From assembly GCF_017744695.1 (NCBI RefSeq), contig NZ_JAGIAS010000006.1:461506-525505 (forward strand): DNA of 64,000 bases, read 5' to 3'. Numbering within the stretch: the stretch's first letter is position 1; each line of letters opens with the position of its first letter. Made by a program: the position numbers and the translations under genes. The notes beneath the pieces were generated by a model. The model did not search any database, was not told the origin of the DNA, and was given only the letters and a program-made list of their open reading frames with translations. Origin of the DNA: Dyadobacter sp. (GTDB taxonomy: Bacteria; Bacteroidota; Bacteroidia; Cytophagales; Spirosomataceae). This document shows positions 34,101-42,046 of this stretch, in pieces.

Positions 34101-35987
34101 ATGATCAAAAATCTACTCCGCGCAGCGCTTATCGTGCTGGCACAGCATGCTTATGGGCAGATTGCTTCCGACGAGCAGTACATTCGTGAAAATTATTCCA
34201 AAGCCGAATACGACATTCCGGTGAGGGACGGCGTGAAACTGCATACCATTGTTTATTCGCCCAAAGACGCCTCAGCCGATAAGAAGTATCCTTTTTTAAT
34301 GCAGCGCACCTGTTACAGCGTGGCTCCATACGGCGCAGACAAGTATCCGCCCCGGCTTGGCCCAAGTCCGGCGCTGATGCGCGACAAGTTCATATTCGTG
34401 TACCAGGATGTGCGCGGACGTTACCTGAGCGAGGGTACCTGGACGAACATGACCCCACATATTGATCAGAAAAAAGGCAAGAATGATGTGGACGAAGCTT
34501 CGGATACGTATGATACCATCGAATGGCTGCTTCAAAATGTCGCGAACAACAATGGCCGCGTAGGACAATGGGGCATTTCGTACCCCGGATTTTATACTAC
34601 GGCCAGTGCGTTGGCCGGCCACCCTGCGCTGAAAGCTTCTTCTCCGCAGGCACCGATTGCCGATTTCTTTTTTGACGATTTCCACCACAACGGCGCATTT
34701 ACCCAGGGATATTACCTCACATTCCCGGTTTTCGGAATCAAGCCGCCGAAGCCTACGACCGATTCGTGGTTTGCGGGGGAAATGTTTACCCCGAAGCCCG
34801 ACGGGTATACCTTCAACCTGGAAATGGGTTCACTGAAGAACTTTGATAAATATTATTCACAAAACTTTTACTGGCAGGAGACGGTCAACCATCCGAATAA
34901 AGACGAGTTCTGGAAAAAGCGTGATATTCTGCCGCATTTGAAAGGAGTGAAACATGCGTTCATGACTGTCGGCGGTTGGTTCGATGCGGAGGATTTGTAT
35001 GGACCGTTGAATACCTATAAAACCCTGGAAAAGAACAACCCCTCCATGTACAACACATTAGTGGTAGGGCCGTTTGGTCACGGTCGCTGGAGTCGGGAGA
35101 CTGGACATACTTTGCATAACGACATTTATTTCGGCGACAGCATTGCCACCTTTTACCAGAATAATATTGAAGCGAAATTCTTCAAGCACTTCCTGAAAGA
35201 GGCGGGCGACGGAAAGACCAGTTTGCCGGAAGCTTATTTGTTTGATACAGGTAAAAAAGAATGGAAGACGTTTGATAAATGGCCGGTAGCAAATGTCGAG
35301 AAACGCAAATTGTATTTCCATTCAAAAGGCAAACTGGATTTTGAAGCGCCGAAAGCAGGCAAATCGGCGACCGGATACGTGAGCGATCCGTTGAAGCCGG
35401 TGCCTTATACCGCGAATTACAAGCAAATGTCAGGCTTTACGCCGTTTGAATATATGTCGGAAGACCAGCGTTTCGCTGCTACCCGTCCTGATGTGTTGGT
35501 TTTTGAAACCGATATACTGACCGAAGATGTTACGCTGGGCGGCGAGATTAACGTTTTACTTAAATTCAGTACTACCGGTACCGACGCCGATTTCTTTGTA
35601 AAGCTGATCGACGTGTACCCGGACGACGAAAAGAACCACGCTTACATGCCCGACCCGAAAGTGGTGCTGGCGGGTTATCAGCAAATGGTGCGCAGCGAAG
35701 TAATGCGGGCCCGCTTCCGCAATAGCTTTGAAAAACCTGAACCTGTGGTAGCAGGTAAAGTGACCGACCTGAAATTCCGTTTGCAGGACGTGTTGCACAC
35801 CTTTAAAAAGGGCCACCGCATCATGGTGCAGGTTCAGAGCACCGCATTCCCGCTTTTCGACCGTAACCCGCAGAAGTACATCGAGAATATCTATAAGGCG
35901 CAGGATTCTGATTTTACCACTGCCAAACACACTATCTATCATCAGGCCGACGCTCCGAGTTCATTGGAAGTGGACATCATTAAATAA
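34101..35987 (+). CDS. CocE/NonD-family (peptidase S15-like) serine hydrolase
   Basis: A 628-residue exported alpha/beta hydrolase. Signal peptide 1-20 (ending HAYGQ). The nucleophile Ser160 is in GISYPGF, the Asp is near 295 (GGWFDAEDLY), the His near 327 (GPFGHGRW). The N-terminal strands carry VPVRDGVKLHT, and an X-Pro dipeptidyl-peptidase-type jelly-roll occupies the last ~220 residues (VLVFETDILTEDVTLGGEI). Members include cocaine esterase, amino-ester hydrolases and X-Pro dipeptidyl peptidases; the substrate is not known. It lies between the propeller-like protein (9 bp) and a prolyl oligopeptidase (11 bp). Confidence 0.92.
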   Translation: MIKNLLRAALIVLAQHAYGQIASDEQYIRENYSKAEYDIPVRDGVKLHTIVYSPKDASADKKYPFLMQRTCYSVAPYGADKYPPRLGPSPALMRDKFIFVYQDVRGRYLSEGTWTNMTPHIDQKKGKNDVDEASDTYDTIEWLLQNVANNNGRVGQWGISYPGFYTTASALAGHPALKASSPQAPIADFFFDDFHHNGAFTQGYYLTFPVFGIKPPKPTTDSWFAGEMFTPKPDGYTFNLEMGSLKNFDKYYSQNFYWQETVNHPNKDEFWKKRDILPHLKGVKHAFMTVGGWFDAEDLYGPLNTYKTLEKNNPSMYNTLVVGPFGHGRWSRETGHTLHNDIYFGDSIATFYQNNIEAKFFKHFLKEAGDGKTSLPEAYLFDTGKKEWKTFDKWPVANVEKRKLYFHSKGKLDFEAPKAGKSATGYVSDPLKPVPYTANYKQMSGFTPFEYMSEDQRFAATRPDVLVFETDILTEDVTLGGEINVLLKFSTTGTDADFFVKLIDVYPDDEKNHAYMPDPKVVLAGYQQMVRSEVMRARFRNSFEKPEPVVAGKVTDLKFRLQDVLHTFKKGHRIMVQVQSTAFPLFDRNPQKYIENIYKAQDSDFTTAKHTIYHQADAPSSLEVDIIK

Positions 35988-35998
35988 CGGCCGTTATC

Positions 35999-38110
35999 AT
36001 GGATTCAAAAATTTTTGTAATGACTTTAATGACAGCATCGGCATTGTCGGGACAAGGCAGTGCACAGCAATTGAAATACCCTGAAACCCGAAAACAGACG
36101 CATTTTGATGAATATCATGGCGTAAAAATAGCCGACCCTTACCGCTGGCTCGAAGACGACCGCTCCGAGGAAACGGCTGCGTGGGTAAAGGCGCAGAACG
36201 AAGTGACCTTTGGCTATCTGAATGCGATACCATTCAAGAAGAAAATCTTCCAGGACCTCGAAAAGGCTTATAACTATCCCAAATATTCGGCGCCGAAAAA
36301 GAAAGGGGAGTATTTCTATTTCTACAAAAACGACGGTTTGCAAAATCAGGCTGTATTATACCGCCAGAAGGGGCTTTCCGGGAAGCCGGAAGTGGTGATT
36401 GACCCAAATCAGCTTTCTCCCGACGGGACCACGCGGCTTACTGTTTTCAGCTTGTCCAAAGACGGCGCTTATGCGGTTTTAGGTTTTTCGAAAGGCGGCT
36501 CCGACTGGCAGGAATACCAGGTTATGCAGATGAAAGACCTTTCTATGCTGGCCGACAAGGTAGAGTGGGTGAAAGTCTCGGGTGCCGCATGGCAGGGCGA
36601 CGGCTTCTATTACAGTCGCTATCCCAAACCGGATGGTAGTGCATTAGCCGCCAAAAACGAAAACCATCAGGTATTCTTCCACCGCGTTGGAACAAAGCAG
36701 GAACAGGATAAGCTGATTTTCGAGGACCCTGCAAATCCCCAGCGCTTCCACACCGTGGGCACGACCGAGGACGAGCAATATGCGGTCCTGACCGTCAGCG
36801 ATCGGGGTAAGGGCAAGGATGGCAATGGTGTTTGGGTATTGAAAAAAGGCGAGAACCGTTTTGTCCCTATACGTGAGGAGATCACCGACGCCAGTTTCAG
36901 TGTAATCGAGAATATAGGTGCGGATTTCCTGATCGAAACCAATGATGAAGCACCGAATGGCAAAGTAATGCTTTTTAAAACCGCCGACCGCACCTGGGAA
37001 GCAGTATTGCCGGAGCGCCAGGAGCCGCTGGAATATGCGCATCTCGCCGGCGGGAAACTGTTTGCATCCTATTTGAAAGACGTGACCAGCCGCGCGTACG
37101 TGTACAACACGCGAGGCGTACTCGAAAAAGAGGTCGAACTGCCGGGCTTGGGTTCGGCGACAGGTTTTGGTGGTGACCAGGAGGATACTTTTGTCTTTTA
37201 TACCTATACTTCCTTTAATTACCCTTCGACGATATTCCGTTACGACATCGCCAGCGGAAAAAGCAGCGTTTTTCGCGAACCGGAGGTGGCTTTTAAGCCG
37301 TCGGACTACGAAACGAAGCAGGTATTTTACACCAGCAAGGATGGAACGCGCGTTCCTGCATTCATTACCTACAAAAAAGGGCTGAAACTCGACGGTACCA
37401 ACCCTACGATCCTTTACGGTTATGGCGGATTCAATATCAGCCTGCCGCCTGCGTTTAGCCCTACCCGTATGCCGTTCTTCGACCAGGGGGGCGTATTTGT
37501 ACAGGCTAACCTGCGCGGTGGCAGCGAGTACGGTGAGAAATGGCACGAGCAGGGGATGAAGCTGAAAAAACAGAATGTGTTCGACGATTTCATTGCCGCA
37601 GCGGAATTCCTGGTCCGGGAGAAATATACCTCGCCGGAGCGGCTGGCTATCCAGGGAGGTTCCAATGGTGGACTGCTTGTCGGAGCCGTTATGAACCAGC
37701 GCCCCGAGCTTTTCAAAGTGGCGTTCCCGGCCGTAGGCGTAATGGATATGCTCCGTTTCCACAAATTCACCATCGGCTGGAACTGGATCGCGGACTATGG
37801 AAGCAGCGATAATGCGGAGGAGTTCAAGGTGTTATATGGATATTCTCCACTTCATAATATCAAAGCAGGCGGCCATTATCCTGCTACGATGATCACCACC
37901 GCCGATCACGACGACCGCGTTGTTCCGGCGCATTCATTTAAATATGCCGCTGAATTGCAGGCAAAGGCGGGAAGTACTTCCGCCAATCCATTGCTGATCC
38001 GGATCGATACCAACTCTGGCCACGGCGCCAGCAATACCAAAAAGGCGCTCGAAACCCAGGCGGATATTTACGCATTTCTCTTCCGCAATATGGGCCTCAC
38101 CTGGAAGTAA
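35999..38110 (+). CDS. Prolyl oligopeptidase-family serine peptidase (S9A)
   Basis: A 703-residue peptidase cleaving short peptides after proline, probably in the periplasm (hydrophobic N-terminus ending GSAQQ). Residues ~30-75 match the S9 N-terminal block (HFDEYHGVKIADPYRWLEDD), ~75-430 form the seven-blade propeller gate, and the rest is the hydrolase: YGYGGFNISLPPAFSP, Ser555 in GGSNGG, Asp near 639 in DHDDRVVP, His675 in NSGHGAS. Length is typical of the family (~700). It is the third gene of a tight plus-strand operon. A 372-codon antisense ORF inside is a shadow. Confidence 0.95.
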   Translation: MDSKIFVMTLMTASALSGQGSAQQLKYPETRKQTHFDEYHGVKIADPYRWLEDDRSEETAAWVKAQNEVTFGYLNAIPFKKKIFQDLEKAYNYPKYSAPKKKGEYFYFYKNDGLQNQAVLYRQKGLSGKPEVVIDPNQLSPDGTTRLTVFSLSKDGAYAVLGFSKGGSDWQEYQVMQMKDLSMLADKVEWVKVSGAAWQGDGFYYSRYPKPDGSALAAKNENHQVFFHRVGTKQEQDKLIFEDPANPQRFHTVGTTEDEQYAVLTVSDRGKGKDGNGVWVLKKGENRFVPIREEITDASFSVIENIGADFLIETNDEAPNGKVMLFKTADRTWEAVLPERQEPLEYAHLAGGKLFASYLKDVTSRAYVYNTRGVLEKEVELPGLGSATGFGGDQEDTFVFYTYTSFNYPSTIFRYDIASGKSSVFREPEVAFKPSDYETKQVFYTSKDGTRVPAFITYKKGLKLDGTNPTILYGYGGFNISLPPAFSPTRMPFFDQGGVFVQANLRGGSEYGEKWHEQGMKLKKQNVFDDFIAAAEFLVREKYTSPERLAIQGGSNGGLLVGAVMNQRPELFKVAFPAVGVMDMLRFHKFTIGWNWIADYGSSDNAEEFKVLYGYSPLHNIKAGGHYPATMITTADHDDRVVPAHSFKYAAELQAKAGSTSANPLLIRIDTNSGHGASNTKKALETQADIYAFLFRNMGLTWK

Positions 38111-38154
38111 CTAGCACTTAGCAGAAACGCTGTATTAAGCTTCGATAATTTTTT

Positions 38155-38190
38155 GTAACCGGTGTGCAATTTTGTTGCGCATTCGGTTAC
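38155..38190 (+). terminator. Hairpin after the prolyl oligopeptidase gene
   Basis: GTAACCG pairs with CGGTTAC, with an inner TGTGCAA/TTGCGCA stem around a TTTTG loop, giving a long imperfect hairpin 45 bases after the stop. It is not followed by a clean T tract, and it abuts a possible -7 box for the next gene, so it could also be regulatory. Confidence 0.45.
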
Positions 38191-38195
38191 ATTTG
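38188..38195 (+). promoter_or_regulatory. Possible -7 box for LRR protein 1
   Basis: TACATTTG fits TAnnTTTG, 93 bases before the chosen ATG at 38289, and overlaps the end of the hairpin stem. No TTTG is found at the usual -33 distance. Confidence 0.35.
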
Positions 38196-38288
38196 TATAT
38201 ACAATATTCTTACAGTACCGGCAGCATTATTCTGTCGCCCAGGCACCCGCTCAACGTTTCGAGGAATTTACTAACCTTTTATGACGCT

Positions 38289-39962
38289 ATGAAAAGATGT
38301 CTACTTGGGCTTGTCTGCCTGTTTTTTTTCATTCAATCATTTGCTCAGACTCTGGAGAGTGACCGGCTGGCGCTGGTGGCATTTTATGAAGCCACCGGTG
38401 GAAACAATTGGTACGACAACAACGGCTGGATCGTTCCGGGAAATCCTGGCGATAATCCATGCGGCTGGCGCGGAGTTACTTGCGAGGGAGGGCGGGTAAC
38501 CAGCCTGATTCTGGAAGAAGAAGACATCGTTGCGCCTATTCCGGCAGCTGTCGGGAACCTTACTGCGTTGAAGCATCTGGATCTTTCAGGCCCTGGTGGC
38601 GAGATTCTTTACTTCTACGGTGATTTGCCTGTGGAACTCGGAAATCTAGCTAATCTTGAATACCTGGATTTAAGTGGTAATCAGTTGACAGGGGTTAATG
38701 TTTCTGTAATAAACAATCTGACTAAACTTAAACATCTCTCATTGACTCCTTATCTAAACTGGCCTGCCCTTCCATCGCTGGCAAATCTGGTCAATCTGGA
38801 ATATCTGCGTCTTGCAGTGGAGGACGCCGCTATGCAAGGGGAGGGTTCGGTAGGCGCTATTCCGGCATATATAGGGAATTTTACTAAGCTCAAAACACTG
38901 ATCATGAGGCACGGAGGTGTTACAGGAACTATCCCGTCAAGTCTGGGTGGCTTGACAGATCTCGAAGTGCTGGATTTGAGTGAAAATCAACTGACAGGCG
39001 CTATTCCTGCATCGTTTAACAACCTGACAAAACTGACGAAACTGGATTTGTCTAACAACAACCTCAATGGCCCGGTTCCGAATATCCTGGGGATCCCTGT
39101 CGCAGCTGATGTAAGAATCAATAACAATGCTTTCACTTTTTCGGGCATGGAGACGAATATTAGCAGGCTGGACTCCTATGGTAATCAGGAAAAGTTTAAG
39201 TTGACAGCCATTATTCCGCTACGAACCGTTAATAATTTGAGGACAGCCAGAGCTTTGGGAGGAATGTTGATCGCGGATTTCGCCGGTGGAACAGCGGCCA
39301 ATAACACTTATAAATGGTATAAAAGCGGGGTGCTGGTTGCTACGACCGTAGGCATCCAGTATTTCAATACTGCAGACGGAATTTACCGGGTGGAAGTTAC
39401 AAATAGCTTGGTGCCAGGACTTACCATGGTTAGTGAGGATTACGTTCTCGTTGGAATGCCTGTAACGCTGATCTCTTTTGATGGAAAGTTGGAGAACAAT
39501 CAAGCTAAACTTACCTGGAAAACTGCCTCTGAAACCAACAACAAAGGTTTCGAAATAGAACGCAGCGCGGATGCTCGCACATTTGAAATGATTGGTTTCG
39601 TAGATGGGAGCGGAGACACGAAAGAAGATCAGTTTTATCACTTTACCGATCTCAACCCTTCTACAACCAGCTACTATCGCTTGAAGCAATTGGACCACGA
39701 CGGCCAATTTGAATACTCGAAGGTTATCACCGTGAAAAGCGACGCGGTAATCTTAACGGTCTATCCAAACCCTGCACAGGATTATCTTACCATTTCAGGC
39801 ATTAGTCAAAAACAACCATTTTCTGTCGTCGACGGGAACGGGCGTGTAATGTTGAAGAAGCTCGTAACGAATAGTGAGCGGATTGATATCAGGAAGCTGG
39901 AAGCCGGTCGCTATGTCGTGAAAGTAGGTGAAGATGCTAAAGTATTAGTGATTAACAGATGA
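38289..39962 (+). CDS. Secreted leucine-rich-repeat protein with T9SS sorting domain (copy 1)
   Basis: A 557-residue secreted protein. Signal peptide 1-19 (ending QSFAQ). Residues ~20-70 look like the plant LRR N-cap (ESDRLALVAFYEATGG, then NPCGWRGVTCEGGRVTSL). About eight plant-type 24-residue LRRs follow (e.g. LEVLDLSENQLTGAIPASF). Then an Ig-like part, a segment with WKTASETNNKGFEIERS, and a T9SS type A C-terminal domain (VYPNPAQDYLTISG to VVKVGEDAKVLVINR). I chose ATG 38289 because the signal peptide starts there; the frame extends 39 codons upstream without support. It is followed 24 bp later by a paralogue. Probably exported by T9SS and held at the surface; ligand unknown. Confidence 0.88.
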   Translation: MKRCLLGLVCLFFFIQSFAQTLESDRLALVAFYEATGGNNWYDNNGWIVPGNPGDNPCGWRGVTCEGGRVTSLILEEEDIVAPIPAAVGNLTALKHLDLSGPGGEILYFYGDLPVELGNLANLEYLDLSGNQLTGVNVSVINNLTKLKHLSLTPYLNWPALPSLANLVNLEYLRLAVEDAAMQGEGSVGAIPAYIGNFTKLKTLIMRHGGVTGTIPSSLGGLTDLEVLDLSENQLTGAIPASFNNLTKLTKLDLSNNNLNGPVPNILGIPVAADVRINNNAFTFSGMETNISRLDSYGNQEKFKLTAIIPLRTVNNLRTARALGGMLIADFAGGTAANNTYKWYKSGVLVATTVGIQYFNTADGIYRVEVTNSLVPGLTMVSEDYVLVGMPVTLISFDGKLENNQAKLTWKTASETNNKGFEIERSADARTFEMIGFVDGSGDTKEDQFYHFTDLNPSTTSYYRLKQLDHDGQFEYSKVITVKSDAVILTVYPNPAQDYLTISGISQKQPFSVVDGNGRVMLKKLVTNSERIDIRKLEAGRYVVKVGEDAKVLVINR

Positions 39963-39986
39963 TTGAAGTAATTAACAAGAGATGCC

Positions 39987-41819
39987 ATGCGTAAATTTTT
40001 ACTACTCATTCTATTAATAACATTCAAATCCTTCGGGCAGACGCTGGAAACGGATCGTCTGGCGTTGGTAGCGCTCTATAACGGTTTCGCAGGAAATAGT
40101 TACCCCGAACTTGCAAACTGGAACGTACCGGGTAACCCCGGGGATAATCCCTGCGGCTGGTATGGTGTCACCTGCGAGGGAGGCCGGGTGACAAAGCTGG
40201 TCTTAAAGGAGCTGCTGCTGGATGGACAACTTGCCCCTGAGGTAGGGAACCTGACTGCCTTGAAAACGCTGGATATTTCAAAATCAGGCACTTGGATGGG
40301 CAATGTGACGGGCGACCTACCCGTCCAACTTGGCAATCTGATCAATCTGGAATACCTCTATATCGCCGACCAGGTTTTTAACAGTACTAGTTTGGGCGTA
40401 ATCGGGAGCCTTACCAACTTGAAGGGATTGTCGCTGTTACCGACGGGTGAAATTCCTGCAAATTTCGCGAACCTGGTCAACCTGGAAACTTTGTATTTAG
40501 GGTCCGGCGATCCAATGGGAGGGATGGCTGATTTTAGTTTTCCTTCCCATCTCTCAACGTTACCCAAATTGAGGGAACTGTATCTCCAAGGCTGGGTGAA
40601 GGGGGAACTTCCGGCTGTGATTGGTAATTTTTCCAATCTGGAAGTTTTATCCCTTAATACCAATGGATTTCCAAATGTTACGCCATTGCAGATCGGTAAC
40701 TTGACTAAGCTCAAACGCCTTTATATCAGCCGTTACCAGGGGCTTGGCGATTTTTCATTTTTGAGTAATCTGCTCAACCTCGAAGAGCTGGAACTGCATG
40801 ATAGCTATTTTTCAGCAACGCTACCCGCCGATATCGGGAACCTTACCAAACTGAGGAAGATTATTGTCCGCAGCGCGGACTTTCATGGTCCGATCCCTTC
40901 GAGCATAAGCAGCCTACCTGATCTCACCGAGCTGGACCTGCGCTACAATTCATTTTCCGGCCCGATCCCCGACCTTTCCAATGTCCCTGTTTCCGGAAAT
41001 GTTGATCTTTCCGAAAATGCTTTCACATTCGATGGCATGGAATCGAATATCAGTCGGCTCGACCAGTACGGACAGCAAGCGAAGATAGTCGTCACCGGGC
41101 AATTTGTAGGACCGGGTACCCGCCTTACGGCACCTGCGGGGGGAACTTTGGCGAACAATACTTACACCTGGTACCGGGATGACGTGCTTATCGCAACCAA
41201 TACGGGTAATAATACGCTCATGATAATCGATGATGCATCATATCGCGTCGAAGTTACCAATAGTGTAGTCGTGGGGTTGAAACTGGTCAGTTATAATTAC
41301 AGGAATGTGGCGTTCCCTGTAACCCTCATATCCTTTGAAGGCAAATCCCAAAACGATCAAACCAAACTCACCTGGAAAACCACCTCCGAAACCAATAACC
41401 AAGGCTTTGAAATCGAACGCAGCGCGGATGCGCGGACGTTTGAAAAGATCGGTTTTGTGGATGGTAGCGGAGATACGAAAGAAAATCAGTTTTATCACTT
41501 TACCGATGTCAATCCGCTTTCAATGGCATATTACCGCTTGAAACAGCTGGATTATGATGGAAAGTTTGAATATTCGAAAGTGATTGCGGTGAGGGCCGGT
41601 GAAGGAATTGTCAAGATGTATCCGAATCCGGCGCAGACAGAACTTACTGTCGAAGGTGCTGCCGAAAACGAGGTGGTATCGGTATTTACGTTGGCGGGAA
41701 GGCCGATCGTGACGGGAGCGAAGTTGTCGGGTGGTAAGTTCGATGTGAAGGATTTGAAAGAAGGCATTTACACCATCAAAATCGGCGATGTCGCTAAGAA
41801 ATTGTTAATAAAGCGATAG
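39987..41819 (+). CDS. Secreted leucine-rich-repeat protein with T9SS sorting domain (copy 2)
   Basis: A 610-residue paralogue of the preceding gene with the same order: signal peptide (ending KSFGQ), plant-type N-cap (ETDRLALVALYNGFAG; NPCGWYGVTCEGG), about ten LRRs that differ considerably from copy 1, an Ig-like part, and a T9SS C-terminal domain (MYPNPAQTELTVEG to IGDVAKKLLIKR). The ~110 residues before the sorting domain (from PVTLISFEGK on) are almost identical to copy 1, while the repeats have diverged. This points to duplication with either constraint or gene conversion in the 3' half. A strong hairpin terminator follows. Confidence 0.88.
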   Translation: MRKFLLLILLITFKSFGQTLETDRLALVALYNGFAGNSYPELANWNVPGNPGDNPCGWYGVTCEGGRVTKLVLKELLLDGQLAPEVGNLTALKTLDISKSGTWMGNVTGDLPVQLGNLINLEYLYIADQVFNSTSLGVIGSLTNLKGLSLLPTGEIPANFANLVNLETLYLGSGDPMGGMADFSFPSHLSTLPKLRELYLQGWVKGELPAVIGNFSNLEVLSLNTNGFPNVTPLQIGNLTKLKRLYISRYQGLGDFSFLSNLLNLEELELHDSYFSATLPADIGNLTKLRKIIVRSADFHGPIPSSISSLPDLTELDLRYNSFSGPIPDLSNVPVSGNVDLSENAFTFDGMESNISRLDQYGQQAKIVVTGQFVGPGTRLTAPAGGTLANNTYTWYRDDVLIATNTGNNTLMIIDDASYRVEVTNSVVVGLKLVSYNYRNVAFPVTLISFEGKSQNDQTKLTWKTTSETNNQGFEIERSADARTFEKIGFVDGSGDTKENQFYHFTDVNPLSMAYYRLKQLDYDGKFEYSKVIAVRAGEGIVKMYPNPAQTELTVEGAAENEVVSVFTLAGRPIVTGAKLSGGKFDVKDLKEGIYTIKIGDVAKKLLIKR

Positions 41820-41845
41820 CGCAGTAAGGTTATTTTAGCTTTTCG

Positions 41846-41878
41846 TGGTCTGAACTGTTACAAGTATGGTTCAGACCA
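41846..41878 (+). terminator. Terminator after LRR protein 2
   Basis: TGGTCTGAAC (41846-41855) and GTTCAGACCA (41869-41878) form a perfect 10-bp stem with a 13-base loop, followed by TTTGTTTTAT. It lies 27 bases after the stop and separates the LRR pair from the rhamnose genes. Confidence 0.75.
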
Positions 41879-42046
41879 TTTGTTTTATATCAAACTTCCA
41901 AATCTCACATTAATTCTCAATTTATTTCAACATGCAGGATACAACAGGACGGTGTGCATTGCTAAGTTTCCTAATCTTGCACATACGTTCAGAGTAGTAT
42001 TAATCTGTTAAAATACTTTCAGGAAAGAAGAACTTTTACCTCAAAA

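Noticed and set aside
36644..37762. 372-codon minus-strand ORF opposite the prolyl oligopeptidase
   Set aside because: Complement of a gene with an intact catalytic triad; no independent support.
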